This document shows, in pieces, positions 1-10,926 of a DNA stretch of 64,000 bases. The stretch is from an uncultured Lentisphaerota bacterium (GTDB taxonomy: Bacteria; Verrucomicrobiota; Lentisphaeria; Oligosphaerales; CAITYL01): positions 46,933-110,932 of the forward strand of contig CAIXRA010000005.1 in NCBI GenBank assembly GCA_903921725.1, in the 5' to 3' direction. A program made the position numbers and the translations under genes. Below the pieces are notes generated by a model. That model was given only the letters and a program-made list of their open reading frames with translations. It did not search any database and had not been told where the DNA came from. Position 1 is the first letter of the stretch. Each line of letters opens with the position of its first letter.

Positions 1-1
1 G

Positions 2-1687
2 GAGCGCGAGGACGTGGATCGCGACCCGTTCGCGGCGGACACCGTGCTGCCGAGTTCGGCGCTGGAGCTGACGCCGGAACAGAAAGCAGCACTGGAGTCC
101 GTCACCGCCGCCATGCAGGCGCGGGAACCGAAGACCTTTCTGCTGCACGGGGTCACGGGCAGCGGCAAGACGGAGGTCTACCTCCAGGCGATTGACCACG
201 GGCTGAAGGCGGGGCTGGACGCAATCGTGCTGGTGCCGGAGATCGCGCTGACGCCGCAGACGACGGAGCGGTTCCGCAGCCGTTTCGGCGAGACGGTCAG
301 CGTGCTGCACAGCGGGCTGAGCGACGGCGAACGGTTCGACGAGTGGCGGCGGATCAACGAGGGGCGCTCCCGCGTCGTCGTCGGCGCGCGCTCCGCGCTT
401 TTCGCGCCGGTGCGCAGGCTCGGGCTGATCATCGTGGACGAGGAGCATGAGACGACCTACAAGCAGGACGAGGCGCCGCGCTACAACGCCCGCGACGTGG
501 CGGTGGTGCGCGCGCAGATGGAGAAGGCGGTGGTCATCCTCGGCACGGCCACGCCGAGCCTGGAGTCGGCGCACAACTGCAAGGTCGGCAAGTACGTCCT
601 GCTGACGCTTCCGAAGCGGGTGGACAACCAGGTGATGCCGGTCATGCAGGTCGTGGACATGCGGCAGGAGGCGATGGAGCGCGGGCAGCCGCAGATCTTC
701 TCGCGCACGCTGGAGCTGCTGATCCGCGAGCGGCTGGAGCGCGGGGAGCAGGTGATCATCTTCCTGAACCGGCGCGGGTACGCCTCGCAGATGCTCTGCA
801 CGAAGTGCGGCTACGTCGCGAAATGTCCGGACTGCGACACGGCGTACACCTACCACAAGCAGGCGGCGCAGCTCGTCTGCCATCTCTGCGGGCGGGTGCT
901 GCCGGCGCCGGCGGCCTGCCCGGCGTGCCAGGACCCGAAGATCCGCTATGCGGGGCTGGGCACGGAGAAGGTGGAGGCGGTCTGCCGCAAGCTCTTCCCG
1001 CGGGCGGCGGTGGCGCGGATGGACTCCGACACGATGACGACCCGCGACTGCTACCGCAAGGCGCTGAACGAGTTCCGCGCCGGGCGCACCAACATCCTCA
1101 TCGGCACGCAGATGATTGCCAAGGGGCTGCATTTCCCGAACGTGACGCTGGTCGGGGTCATCTATGCCGACTCCTCGCTGCACCTGCCGGATTTCCGGGC
1201 GGGCGAGCGCACCTTCCAGCTCCTGGTCCAGGTCGCCGGGCGCGCCGGGCGCGGCGACGTGCCGGGGCATGTGGTGGTCCAGACCTACACGCCGTTTCAT
1301 CCGGTGCTCCAGCACGCGCTGCTCCAGGAGTACGCGCCGTTCATGGAGGAGGAGCTGGAGACGCGCCGCGCGCTTTCCTTCCCGCCGTCCACGCACATGG
1401 TGCTGCTGCTGTTCCGCGGGCCGAAGGACGACGCGCTGTACGCCGCCGCCAAGGAGTTCGCTGAGAAAGTGCGGCCGCTGCTCGGGCCGGAAACCTTCAT
1501 GGTCGAGCCCGGACCGGCGCCGATCCCCAAGGCGCGCGGGCTCTACCGCTACCAGATCTCCATGCGCGGCGGCAACATCGTGAAGCTGACCCGGCTGCTG
1601 CGCCCGCTGGTCGGGAACGCCAACGCCGCCCTGCGCCCGAAGGAGATGGAGGTCACGGTGGACGTGGACCCGTACTCGCTGATGTAG
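2..1687 (+). CDS. priA: Primosomal protein N' (PriA helicase), 5' end outside the window
   Basis: PriA is the 3'-to-5' superfamily 2 DNA helicase that reloads the replisome at stalled forks. The reading frame is open to the left edge, so the N-terminal DNA-binding domain is missing here and the GTG at 14 is not the start. Visible motifs are the Walker A GVTGSGKT, the DEEH Walker B, the SF2 motif GTATPS, and a cysteine cluster (CTKC, CPDC, CHLC, CPAC) that binds two zinc ions in this family. The motif VAGRAGRG marks helicase motif VI. The C-terminal end (VDVDPYSLM) matches the family end. The gene is followed by about 180 bases with no gene before the groL terminator, which reads from the other strand. 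Identity is secure. Confidence 0.96.
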   Translation, partial: EREDVDRDPFAADTVLPSSALELTPEQKAALESVTAAMQAREPKTFLLHGVTGSGKTEVYLQAIDHGLKAGLDAIVLVPEIALTPQTTERFRSRFGETVSVLHSGLSDGERFDEWRRINEGRSRVVVGARSALFAPVRRLGLIIVDEEHETTYKQDEAPRYNARDVAVVRAQMEKAVVILGTATPSLESAHNCKVGKYVLLTLPKRVDNQVMPVMQVVDMRQEAMERGQPQIFSRTLELLIRERLERGEQVIIFLNRRGYASQMLCTKCGYVAKCPDCDTAYTYHKQAAQLVCHLCGRVLPAPAACPACQDPKIRYAGLGTEKVEAVCRKLFPRAAVARMDSDTMTTRDCYRKALNEFRAGRTNILIGTQMIAKGLHFPNVTLVGVIYADSSLHLPDFRAGERTFQLLVQVAGRAGRGDVPGHVVVQTYTPFHPVLQHALLQEYAPFMEEELETRRALSFPPSTHMVLLLFRGPKDDALYAAAKEFAEKVRPLLGPETFMVEPGPAPIPKARGLYRYQISMRGGNIVKLTRLLRPLVGNANAALRPKEMEVTVDVDPYSLM

Positions 1688-1745
1688 CCGGAGACCCCGC
1701 ACGCAGGAACGCTCAACTCCCGCTGTGGCCGACCTGACATTTCTC

Positions 1746-1801
1746 CCGCGTTTCCGTCTTTCCGCTCTTCCCCTTTTCCGTCTTTCCGTCTTTCCGTTGC
1801 C
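1746..1801. repeat. Pyrimidine-rich tandem octamer tract
   Basis: The stretch repeats the octamer TTTCCGTC and variants on the plus strand in the gap after priA. Its complement, GACGGAAA, differs by one base from the octamer that forms the much longer tract at 41098-41252. No gene is supported in the 1688-1867 gap. Confidence 0.6.
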
Positions 1802-1867
1802 GACGGCCGTTGCTTCCCTGTGCCTCCACGGGAGAGCGCCGCCGCATTGCCCCTCCCCGCCTGCCGC

Positions 1868-1904
1868 GAAAAAAAGAAGGACGCCCCGGTTTCCCGGAGC
1901 GTCC
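1868..1904 (-). terminator. Rho-independent terminator of groL
   Basis: Read on the minus strand, an 11-bp stem (1879-1889 with 1894-1904, one mismatch) with a four-base loop is followed by a run of T broken by one C. It lies 46 bases beyond the groL stop codon. Confidence 0.85.
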
Positions 1905-1950
1905 CTTGTCATTCAGGCCTGCGGAGTCCGCAGGCGATACGGCCTCAGGC

Positions 1951-3802
<1,852 letters not shown>

Positions 3803-3817
3803 CTGATGATTTTGCGT

Positions 3818-4117
3818 TTAGCCGACGACCGCGAGGATTTCGTCGGCGCCGAGAATCTTGTAAGTCTTGCCGTCCAGCTTGATCTCCGTGCCGCCGTACT
3901 TGCTGGTCAGCACGATGTCGCCGACCGCGACTTCGAAGGCGATCTTCTTGCCCTTGTCGTCCTTCTTGCCCGTGCCGAGCGCGATGACCTTGGCCTCCTG
4001 CGGCTTCTCCTTGGCGCTGTCCGGGATCACGATCCCGCCCTTCACCACTTCCTTCTCCTCGACCGGCGCGACCAGGACGCGGTCGCCCAACGGCTTGATG
4101 CTCTTCTTTGCTGCCAT
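3818..4117 (-). CDS. groS: Co-chaperonin GroES
   Basis: The 10-kDa lid of the GroEL chamber. The product is 99 residues, the usual length. The N-terminal [16 protein letters not shown] and the C-terminal region [22 protein letters not shown] match the family, with the mobile loop around residues 20-35 ([17 protein letters not shown]). The start codon is preceded by AAGGAGGA on the minus strand. I looked for a CIRCE operator (TTAGCACTC-N9-GAGTGCTAA) upstream and did not see one. A short hairpin is present at 4161-4183 in the leader. Confidence 0.98.
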   Translation of the reverse strand: MAAKKSIKPLGDRVLVAPVEEKEVVKGGIVIPDSAKEKPQEAKVIALGTGKKDDKGKKIAFEVAVGDIVLTSKYGGTEIKLDGKTYKILGADEILAVVG

Positions 4118-4160
4118 GTCTCTCTTCCTCCTTGGTTGCTATTGCTTGCTCTTGGGTTGT

Positions 4161-4183
4161 CCAGGCTCTTTCCAGAAGCCTGG
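4161..4183 (-). promoter_or_regulatory. Small hairpin in the groS leader
   Basis: CCAGGCT (4161-4167) pairs with AGCCTGG (4177-4183) around a nine-base loop, about 45 bases upstream of the groS start. Its role is unknown. It could be a transcript-end remnant of the upstream unit or a leader structure. Confidence 0.35.
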
Positions 4184-4233
4184 TAATGTACTGCGGAAAA
4201 ATTACCCCGTCCCGTGTGGGTAAAAAGGTGGCG

Positions 4234-4569
4234 CTACAGTGAAACAGGTTTTGCGGTTTTCCGCATATCTTCAAACATTTTTGATTTAAGTCGTTGCTCG
4301 ATAAGCTCCCTGATCGTGGTTCTATTTTTTCCCGCTATTTCGTATGGAGCAAGCTTTAAAATGATTTCTTTTGGAATCGAGTAATCCGACAAGACCAAAT
4401 AAGGACGGGTAATATCCGTTTCATCGCGATACCAGCGTAAGCTTGTATATTTTTCCCTGATTGGCATTACCATCTTAGGCAATTCATCGTCAAGAAACTC
4501 AACGGCGGCCTTTTCCTCTGGCTTCAGAGGAGTGAACCCATCACATTCATAGTCAACAATCATTTTCAC
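4234..4569 (-). CDS. Hypothetical protein, 111 residues
   Basis: I do not recognise this protein. It starts MKMIVDYECDGFTPLKPEEK, is acidic at the N-terminus and basic at the C-terminus, and has no membrane segment or cysteine motif. The C-terminal half (NRTTIRELIEQRLKSKMFEDMRK) looks helical. Its base composition is lower in GC than the surrounding housekeeping genes. It lies 67 bases downstream of the HicB-like gene and on the same strand, so it may be the last gene of the RloA/RloB operon, but it could also be independent. Confidence 0.6.
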   Translation of the reverse strand: MKMIVDYECDGFTPLKPEEKAAVEFLDDELPKMVMPIREKYTSLRWYRDETDITRPYLVLSDYSIPKEIILKLAPYEIAGKNRTTIRELIEQRLKSKMFEDMRKTAKPVSL

Positions 4570-4636
4570 GACAGTTCCCTTTGTTGATTATTTATCCCGT
4601 CCCGGATGCTTGCACGGCACATATTCCTCACCTCCA

Positions 4637-4891
4637 TCATGCATCGACAGTTCCTTGCCCGCAGATGCACATTTTGGCTGGTAAATGAACGCGATAACGC
4701 GGTTGCGGAACCGGCTTGCCTTCCGCCTTGGCGGCGGCAAGCCAAGCGGTCTTGGCCTTTTCGACTTCCGCCAGCGCCTGCTGCGGGGTTTCGCCGAACG
4801 CCGAGCAGCACTGGAGACCCGGAATGTCGGCGATATAGCCGCCGTCCTCCACGCTGAAGAAGATGTTGATGTGGTTTCCTTTAAGCGGCAT
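4637..4891 (-). CDS. HicB-like antitoxin-fold protein
   Basis: An 84-residue protein with the HicB partial RNase-H fold: a short beta start (INIFFSVEDGGYIADIPGLQ), the conserved GGYIADIPGL-type turn, then a helix (ETPQQALAEVEKAKTAWLAAAKAEG). HicB proteins normally neutralise the mRNA interferase HicA. No HicA-like double-stranded-RNA-binding-fold gene is visible beside it. I chose the ATG at 4891; it overlaps the end of the DUF2442 gene by 11 bases, which suggests translational coupling. The C-terminus (RVHLPAKMCICGQG) lacks an obvious DNA-binding domain. Confidence 0.8.
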   Translation of the reverse strand: MPLKGNHINIFFSVEDGGYIADIPGLQCCSAFGETPQQALAEVEKAKTAWLAAAKAEGKPVPQPRYRVHLPAKMCICGQGTVDA

Positions 4892-5135
4892 GTTGTTTGC
4901 GGATCTTTTTGCTTTCCAAGTACAAGGTATCGGGACAGATGTCCTGTTCGTGCAGCCAGGCAACGGTTCCGGCGAAGACGCGGACCTGGCGGAAATAGTT
5001 GACGTCCCGCAGCTCGGCGAACACCCCGAAGTCGAGCAACGGCGTGCAGTCATATTCGCCCACCTCACCATTGGTGAACTGAAGGCGGAGTTTGTAGCCG
5101 TCGAGCGGCTCAACCGTTTGCACGCGTGGGTTCAT
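4881..5135 (-). CDS. DUF2442 domain protein
   Basis: An 84-residue protein starting MNPRVQTVEPLDGYKLRLQF. The pattern 'V..V.PL..Y.L.L.F.NGE...YD..PLL' followed by 'G.F..L.D...F..V.V..GTV.W....D.CPDTLY' is that of DUF2442, a small family often found next to toxin-antitoxin and HicB-like genes. The start overlaps the stop of the RloB gene by four bases (ATGA), and the end overlaps the HicB-like gene, so the four genes form one tightly coupled unit. The molecular function is not known. Confidence 0.85.
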   Translation of the reverse strand: MNPRVQTVEPLDGYKLRLQFTNGEVGEYDCTPLLDFGVFAELRDVNYFRQVRVFAGTVAWLHEQDICPDTLYLESKKIRKQHAA

Positions 5136-5749
5136 TTCAGTTTTTCCACCAGTTTGTACACATGCGAGCCGGGATAGTTCGGGATACGGTCGGCCGGCGG
5201 ATAGTCCAATTGCTTTGCACGAGCGATAGCCACTTCGACGTGCAGTCTGAATTTTTCTATGTCCACGTTTGATTCGTTGTAGCCACCAATCAATGTGCGG
5301 AGGTGACCCTTGTAGTCGTTTGAGAGGGATTGTTGTTGCGGCAATTGGGGCGGGTCGCCATGGTGCATAATCAGCCAGCACTCGAAACAGGGGTTGCTCA
5401 AGGCCAAGTTGTAGCCGGCTTGGACGGCCTGCTGTAAGGTTTCCCGCATGTTTCCAATGTGGTTGGTTTCTGTCCCGTGGTCAACATCAACCATGATCCA
5501 AGCTTCATCTGTTTCCTCGTCAAATCCCTTCTGGCCCAGTTCCTCCTTCAGCTTTGCCAAAACATGTTGCGGTGCGGACGCATCGTTGTTGGGCTTGACC
5601 ACCACGATGCTGAACTTCGCATTGCCGTGACGGAACATTTCCAGGTACTGTGCTTCTGTTTCGCGGCCTTCAACGGCCACAAAAATCAGCTTGGCATCCC
5701 GGACGTGGACTTTTCGGTCCAACGGGCGTCTGGCGCGTATGTTTGTCAT
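5132..5749 (-). CDS. RloB family protein, AbiLii-like effector of a defence pair
   Basis: A 205-residue RloB-type protein. Acidic residues that look Toprim-like are present: Glu27 in VAVEGRETE, the Asp88-Val-Asp90 pair in IMVDVDHG, and Glu123 in the strongly conserved SNPCFECWL motif. RloB homologues are partners of RloA-type ATPases in restriction loci and in the lactococcal abortive-infection system AbiL. The start overlaps the ATPase gene by four bases (ATGA), the expected arrangement. By analogy the protein would be the nuclease-like effector held or triggered by the ATPase. That role is inferred, not shown. Confidence 0.85.
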   Translation of the reverse strand: MTNIRARRPLDRKVHVRDAKLIFVAVEGRETEAQYLEMFRHGNAKFSIVVVKPNNDASAPQHVLAKLKEELGQKGFDEETDEAWIMVDVDHGTETNHIGNMRETLQQAVQAGYNLALSNPCFECWLIMHHGDPPQLPQQQSLSNDYKGHLRTLIGGYNESNVDIEKFRLHVEVAIARAKQLDYPPADRIPNYPGSHVYKLVEKLK

Positions 5750-7134
5750 GAACCCGCGCCTCCCCCCGCGCCGGTGACATCCTGGCCTAGGCGGCTGACG
5801 TCACCGATGTACGGGATAGCGCCAAAGCGGCCTTGGAGGTAATTTTTCTCCAGCTTCAAGTCAGTCCGCGGTTTGTATTCCACCAAGGAATAAAGCCTCG
5901 TGGACTGTTCGCGATCCTTTTCCATGAACCAGATTTCGTCCCGGCGCAACAGTTCCAGGTCGAGGAGATTGGTGTCGTGGGTGGTGAAGGCCAACTGGCT
6001 TTCTCCACGCAGCGAAAGAAATAATTGCACCAGCATGCGCGTCAACAGTGGGTGAAGGCTGCGATCCAATTCGTCCACAAAAAACACCTTGGGGCTGGCG
6101 GAAGCATCAAAAAATGCAGGAGCCAAATGTGCCAGCCGTTGCGTGCCGTCGGATTCCCGGCCAAACTCAAATTCAACAGCATTCCCATTAGGGCCAATAT
6201 GGACGGTTTTTATCTGGAGGATTTCACCGGTAATGCTACCCGAGGATGAAGACTTAAGCAAAATCTTCTTTTTTTCCCCCCGAAGATTTTTCCCTTCCAT
6301 GACCACTTGCTCGCCCTTGGTAAGATTAGTCCGAATCTGATCCTTCACGGCAGACGGTACCCCTCTCACCAATTCCTCCAAGTCTTGCTCGGTCTTAATG
6401 GCTTTAATTTCAGAGATGCCAATATCGGCCAACCGCATTACGCCATGCAGATATTTTGCAAACGTTTTGTCGGTCAATGTGCGTAACGGCAAAGCCTCGT
6501 ATTCACTTGCAGGCGTGATCACTGTCAACACGTTCTCAAACCAATACAGCAATGGCTTGACTTCAGTCACATTCTTCTCGCCGAGTTCCGTTAAGAATGG
6601 CTGGTTGGGTCGGGTGCCTTCCGCGATGAATTCCAGGCGTTGGTATTCTTTCGTGCCCTTCCTCGCCAAGTCGTGAAAAGGTTCTACCGTGACCTTGCCT
6701 TCCGGCGAAGTCTTGCGCTCAAACCACGGCTGCTCCTTCACGTTCTTGGTGACGTACAGCCATTCTTCCGTGATCTGACGGCTGTTCAGCGCGATGCCAT
6801 ACTCGTAAATGATGCCATTCGCCGCGATGGTAAACCCGAATTTGCTGTCCTTGCCTGCCGTTTCTGGATCGATAAGGAACGGGTCAACTGGGATGGCATT
6901 TTCGCCGCGCGTACCGTTGACAATCAGGTTCTGGATGAACGCCAACGCCTTGACGAGATTCGATTTGCCGGCGGCATTGGCTCCGTAGATGGCGGCAGTC
7001 CGCAAAACCCGGTGATCCTTCACAGGCGCGGCAACCGTATGATCCGAATGCTGGTCGTCTTTCGACGCCACCATGGAAAATACCGTTTCGCCCTTGAAGG
7101 ACCGGAAGTTTTTGATTGCCAGTTGCAGCAGCAT
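5746..7134 (-). CDS. AAA/ABC-type ATPase, RloA/AbiLi-like defence sensor
   Basis: A 462-residue SMC/ABC-like ATPase. It starts with the hallmark LLQLAIKNFRSFKGETVFS, has Walker A GANAAGKS at 51-58, an ABC-type signature SDGTQR at 328-333, Walker B FFVDELD at 351-357 followed by RSLHP, and an H-loop TTHDT at 384-388. The long middle segment (about 90-300) is the lid/coiled region of this class. It is the first gene of the coupled set with RloB, DUF2442 and HicB-like proteins, which matches the AbiL/RloAB type of phage-defence pair. A separate HicB-like gene lies 79 bases upstream. Confidence 0.88.
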   Translation of the reverse strand: MLLQLAIKNFRSFKGETVFSMVASKDDQHSDHTVAAPVKDHRVLRTAAIYGANAAGKSNLVKALAFIQNLIVNGTRGENAIPVDPFLIDPETAGKDSKFGFTIAANGIIYEYGIALNSRQITEEWLYVTKNVKEQPWFERKTSPEGKVTVEPFHDLARKGTKEYQRLEFIAEGTRPNQPFLTELGEKNVTEVKPLLYWFENVLTVITPASEYEALPLRTLTDKTFAKYLHGVMRLADIGISEIKAIKTEQDLEELVRGVPSAVKDQIRTNLTKGEQVVMEGKNLRGEKKKILLKSSSSGSITGEILQIKTVHIGPNGNAVEFEFGRESDGTQRLAHLAPAFFDASASPKVFFVDELDRSLHPLLTRMLVQLFLSLRGESQLAFTTHDTNLLDLELLRRDEIWFMEKDREQSTRLYSLVEYKPRTDLKLEKNYLQGRFGAIPYIGDVSRLGQDVTGAGGGAGS

Positions 7135-7213
7135 GTTAGTTCCCCATAATCAGTTTTGATCATGGCAATATAGGTGACTTTTTCACAAATTCAACAAAAA
7201 TCAAAACAGGATT

Positions 7214-7441
7214 CTATTTGCCAAAAACCAGTATCGCCCCATCCACCTTTGTGGATGGCGCGGGGATTTCCATGCCTTCCGCACGTCGGCCGTCGAGCGT
7301 GAGCTTCAATACTTCGGCCGCGCGGGCCGTCGCCTCGGCGAGGGTGTCGCCTTCGGTGATGGCTTCGGGAAGGTCGGGGAAGCTGACGCTGTAACCACCT
7401 TCCTTTTGCGGGGCGAAGATTGCCGGATAGTTTATGGTCAT
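7214..7441 (-). CDS. Short HicB family protein
   Basis: A 75-residue protein, MTINYPAIFAPQKEGGYSV then FPDLPEAITEGDTLAEATARAAEVLKL, the classic N-terminal HicB fold. HicB antitoxins are usually 110-140 residues with a C-terminal DNA-binding part; this one stops after the core domain. No HicA gene is visible next to it. It reads in the same direction as the RloA-like gene and ends 79 bases before it, so it could be the leading gene of that operon or an orphan. Confidence 0.82.
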   Translation of the reverse strand: MTINYPAIFAPQKEGGYSVSFPDLPEAITEGDTLAEATARAAEVLKLTLDGRRAEGMEIPAPSTKVDGAILVFGK

Positions 7442-7453
7442 TCCTTATTGCGT

Positions 7454-7562
7454 CCTGATAGTTTCGCCCCTTCAGGGCTTGTATCATTTTTTGTTGTGTA
7501 CCCAGGGCGTCGCTTCGCTTTGCCCTGGGCTGATATAGGTTGCCCCTTCAGGGCAGCGGCGC
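7454..7562. repeat. Dispersed intergenic repeat, variant copy
   Basis: Carries the words GCCCCTTCAGGG twice, and an inverted pair ACCCAGGGC/GCCCTGGGC. It resembles, in style and partly in sequence, the 'CCCTGAAGGGGTTGC' part of the repeats at 29470, 38675 and 41335. It holds no gene. Confidence 0.6.
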
Positions 7563-7655
7563 GGCAACACCAAAAACACAAGCTGAAGCTGTGAACTCCA
7601 ACGGGGGCGCTTACGGGCTTCGCAAAACAGCCTGAAAGGTTTTGGAAAAGAGGTT

Positions 7656-7692
7656 CGGGGAAAGAACCTTTTGCAAAAGGTTTTTCCCCGAC
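7656..7692 (-). terminator. Long hairpin downstream of dnaK
   Basis: CGGGGAAAGAACCTTTT pairs with AAAAGGTTTTTCCCCG with a single bulged G; the core AACCTTTTGCAAAAGGTT (7665-7682) is a perfect 18-base palindrome. It lies just beyond the dnaK stop. The flanking T-run is stronger on the plus strand (7681-7685), so it may stop transcription in both directions. Confidence 0.65.
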
Positions 7693-7704
7693 CTTCCGCC
7701 GGTA

Positions 7705-9630
7705 TTACTTGTCCTTCACTTCCTTGAAGTCGGCGTCAATGACGTCGCCGTCGGCGGCGCCCTTCTTGGCCTTCGGGGCGTCGTCCTCGCAGGCGCCACA
7801 GTGCTCGCCGCCCTGGGCGCCGGCCTGCGCGCCCTTGTTGCGGTAGAGCTCCTCGGCGAACTTGTGCATCTTCTCGTCAACGTCGGCCATGATCTTCTTC
7901 ATGCGTTCCGTGTCGTTGTCGGCGATCGCCTTCTTGAGGTCGGCGACGGCCTGCTCGACCGGGGCCTTGACGTCGGCGGGGATCTTTTCCCCGTTTTCCT
8001 TGAGCTGCTTCTCGGTCTGATAGACGAAGGAGTCGGCCTTGTTCTTGGTGTCGACCTCCTCGCGCTTGGCCTTGTCCTCGCCCGCGTGCTCCTCGGCGTC
8101 GCGGACCATCTTCTTGATGTCCTCTTCGCGCAATCCGGAACCTGCCTGGATGGTGATCTTCTGCTCCTTGCCGGTGCCGAGGTCCTTGGCGGTGACGTGC
8201 AGGATGCCGTTGGCGTCGATGTCGAACGTGACCTCGATCTGCGGCACGCCGCGCGGGGCGCGGGGGATGTCGCCGAGCTGGAACTTGCCGAGGCTCTTGT
8301 TGTACTGCGCCATCTCGCGCTCACCCTGGCACACATGCACTTCCACGCTCGGCTGGTTGTCGCTGGCGGTGGAGAAGATCTCGCTCTTGCGGGTCGGGAT
8401 GGTGGTGTTGCGCTCGATGAGCTTGGTGAAGACGCCGCCGAGGGTCTCGATGCCCAGCGAGAGCGGGGTCACGTCCAACAGCAGCACATCCTTCACCTCG
8501 CCCTTGAGCACGCCGCCCTGGATGGCCGCGCCGACGGCGACGACTTCGTCGGGGTTCACACCCTTGTGCGGAGCCTTGCCGAAGACCTGCTCGACGACCT
8601 GCACCACGCGGGGCATGCGGGTCATGCCGCCGACCAGAATCGCCTCGTTGATTTCCTTCATGCTCAGGCCGGCGTCGCGCATGCAGTTCTGCACGGGCTT
8701 GACCGAGCGCTGGACGAGGTCCTCGACGAGCTGCTCGAGTTTGGCGCGGGTGAGGGTTTTCTGGAGGTGCTTCGGGCCGGAGGCGTCGGCGGTGATGAAC
8801 GGCAGGCTGATCTCGGAGGAGGTCGCGCTGGAGAGTTCGCACTTGGCGCGCTCGGCGGCCTCCTTCAGGCGCTGGAGCGCCATCGGGTCGCCCTTCAGGT
8901 TCACGCCGGTTTCGGCCTTGAACTCATCGAGCAGCCAGTTGATGATGTTCTGGTCGAAGTCATCGCCGCCGAGGTGCGTGTCGCCGTTGGTCGCCTTCAC
9001 CTCGAAGACGCCGTCGCCGATCTCCAGCACGGAAATGTCGAATGTGCCGCCGCCCAGGTCGTACACCGCGATCTTCTCGTCCTTCTTCTTGTCCAGGCCG
9101 TAGGCCAGCGAGGAGGCGGTCGGCTCGTTGATGATGCGCTTGACCTCAAGCCCGGCGATGCGGCCGGCATCCTTGGTCGCCTGGCGCTGGCTGTCGTTGA
9201 AATAGGCCGGGACGGTGATAATCGCCTCGGTAATCGCCTCGCCCAGGTACGCCTCCGCGTCCGCCTTCAGCTTCTGCAGGATCATGGCGGAGATTTCGGG
9301 GGGCGAATAGGTCTTGTCGCCGATCTTGACGTGCGCGTCGCCATTGGAGGCCCGCACGACCTCGTAAGGGACCAGCTCAATCTCGTGCTTCACTTCCTCG
9401 AACTTGCGGCCCATGAAGCGCTTGATCGAATAGACCGTGTGCTTCGGGTTCGTCACGGACTGGCGCTTGGCAGTGACGCCCACCAGCCGCTCGCCGCCCT
9501 TGGTGAAGGCGACGATGGACGGCGTGGTCCTCATCCCCTCGGCGTTCGGGATGACGGTCGGTTCGCCGCCTTCCATGACGGCCATGCACGAGTTTGTCGT
9601 CCCCAAGTCAATTCCCAAAATGCGTCCCAT
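7705..9630 (-). CDS. dnaK: Chaperone DnaK (Hsp70)
   Basis: The cytosolic Hsp70 chaperone, 641 residues, normal length. It begins [21 protein letters not shown] and contains the Hsp70 signatures IIDEPTAS-like segment ([15 protein letters not shown]), [12 protein letters not shown] and [10 protein letters not shown]. The C-terminal tail is unusual in holding two cysteines (EHCGAC) before the standard [12 protein letters not shown] end. The ATG is preceded by AAGGAG. No grpE or dnaJ lies next to it in this window. A hairpin follows at 7656-7692. Confidence 0.99.
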   Translation of the reverse strand: MGRILGIDLGTTNSCMAVMEGGEPTVIPNAEGMRTTPSIVAFTKGGERLVGVTAKRQSVTNPKHTVYSIKRFMGRKFEEVKHEIELVPYEVVRASNGDAHVKIGDKTYSPPEISAMILQKLKADAEAYLGEAITEAIITVPAYFNDSQRQATKDAGRIAGLEVKRIINEPTASSLAYGLDKKKDEKIAVYDLGGGTFDISVLEIGDGVFEVKATNGDTHLGGDDFDQNIINWLLDEFKAETGVNLKGDPMALQRLKEAAERAKCELSSATSSEISLPFITADASGPKHLQKTLTRAKLEQLVEDLVQRSVKPVQNCMRDAGLSMKEINEAILVGGMTRMPRVVQVVEQVFGKAPHKGVNPDEVVAVGAAIQGGVLKGEVKDVLLLDVTPLSLGIETLGGVFTKLIERNTTIPTRKSEIFSTASDNQPSVEVHVCQGEREMAQYNKSLGKFQLGDIPRAPRGVPQIEVTFDIDANGILHVTAKDLGTGKEQKITIQAGSGLREEDIKKMVRDAEEHAGEDKAKREEVDTKNKADSFVYQTEKQLKENGEKIPADVKAPVEQAVADLKKAIADNDTERMKKIMADVDEKMHKFAEELYRNKGAQAGAQGGEHCGACEDDAPKAKKGAADGDVIDADFKEVKDK

Positions 9631-9928
9631 GGTCAGTACTCCTTGAATGTGTCCGTTGCGGGTGGAAAACTTTCAGCCGCCAATTGCTCACAAAGTTGCG
9701 CCTTCAATCAAGCACCCCCCATGCCAACCAGTTTTAAAAACCCATAATGCTCTTTTTATAAGCATGTTACAGCTATTTACATCACCCGCGCCGCCTTCCG
9801 GGGAGATGCCGGCACGCTGGCCGGCTGTGCCACAATGCGGCACGACTGCGCCACGATGGCACACCGCCCTGCCCGCGGATCTGCCGCCGGAAGCCGCCGC
9901 CACTCCGGCTCCGGAAGCGGCGAAGCGA
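9631..9928. other. Intergenic region upstream of dnaK
   Basis: About 300 bases between the dnaK start and the end of the polysaccharide operon. The part at 9725-9790 is AT-rich and contains TTTTAAAA and TTATAA words and is the likely dnaK promoter region. I could not assign -35/-10 boxes or a CIRCE element with confidence, and see no gene. Confidence 0.5.
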
Positions 9929-10900
9929 TCACTTCCCGGCGGTCGGCGCTGTTTTTTCCGGCGGGTCGCCGCCGAAGTTGATGCGCTCCTTTTCCACGAC
10001 CAGCGGGCGCTTCAGCACCTGGGTGTGGATGGCGCCGACGTACTCGCCGACGATGCCGAGGAAGATGAGCTGGACGGAGCTGAAGAAGAACATGCCGATG
10101 ACCAGCGGCGCCAGCCCGAGCTGGAACGAGTCCCAGTACAGCAGTTTGTACACCAGGTACGCCAGCGCCACCAGCAGGCTCACGCCGGAGAGGCAGAAGC
10201 CGGCGAAGGTCGCTAGGCGCAGCGGCACCTTCGAGTGGTTCGTGATGCCAAGCATCGCCATGTCGTAGAGAGTGTAGAAGTTGTTCTTGGTGAAACCCCG
10301 GCGGCGCGCCGGCTGCACATACGGGACTTCGGCGCGCTCAAAGCCGATGTCGCAGATCAGCCCGCGGAAATACGGGTACGGGTCGTCGACCTGCCGCAGG
10401 ATTTCGATGACACTCCGGTCGTACAGGCCGAACCCGGTGAAGTTCTTGACCAGCGGCACGTCGGACAGCCTCCCGATCAGCCAGTAGTAGAGCCGGCGCA
10501 CGGCGAAGAACAGCACCGACTCCTCACTCGCGTTCTTGACCCCGACGACCACCCTGCAGCCGGTTTCCCACTTCTCCAGGAACCGCGGGATCAGCTCCAC
10601 CGGGTCCTGAAGGTCGGCGACGATGCTGATGACGGCGTCGCCGCGCGTCTGCAGGAAACCGTGGCAGGGGGAACGGATGTGGCCGAAATTGCGCGCATTG
10701 ACAATCACCCGCACGTTGGGGTCGGCCGCCGCAATGCCGCGGAGGATTTCGACCGTGCGGTCGGTCGAGGCGTTGTCGATGAAGAGATGCTCGTGGCGGT
10801 ACTGGGGAAGCGCCGCGAACACCGCCTTGACCTGGCGGTACACCTCGGCGACGTTCTCCTCCTCGTTGTAGCAGGCTGTCATCACGCTGATGAGCTTCAT
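9929..10900 (-). CDS. GT2 glycosyltransferase, GtrB/ArnC-like, membrane anchored
   Basis: A 323-residue family 2 glycosyltransferase. The N-terminal GT-A domain starts MKLISVMTACYNEEENV, with the DNAST nucleotide-binding turn and the acidic motif VADLQDP. Two hydrophobic helices near the C-terminus (about 235-260 and 270-295) match bactoprenol glucosyltransferases such as GtrB or ArnC, which load a sugar on undecaprenyl phosphate at the inner membrane face. I start it at the ATG at 10900, preceded by a GGAAGG-rich site; longer versions read into non-homologous sequence. It is the last gene of the eleven-gene surface-sugar operon. Confidence 0.9.
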   Translation of the reverse strand: MKLISVMTACYNEEENVAEVYRQVKAVFAALPQYRHEHLFIDNASTDRTVEILRGIAAADPNVRVIVNARNFGHIRSPCHGFLQTRGDAVISIVADLQDPVELIPRFLEKWETGCRVVVGVKNASEESVLFFAVRRLYYWLIGRLSDVPLVKNFTGFGLYDRSVIEILRQVDDPYPYFRGLICDIGFERAEVPYVQPARRRGFTKNNFYTLYDMAMLGITNHSKVPLRLATFAGFCLSGVSLLVALAYLVYKLLYWDSFQLGLAPLVIGMFFFSSVQLIFLGIVGEYVGAIHTQVLKRPLVVEKERINFGGDPPEKTAPTAGK

Positions 10901-10926
10901 GGGGTGCCTTTTTTCCTTCCGCCGCG

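Noticed and set aside
4118..4233. CIRCE/HrcA operator upstream of groS
   Set aside because: I searched for the TTAGCACTC and GAGTGCTAA halves and found neither; only a small unrelated hairpin is there.
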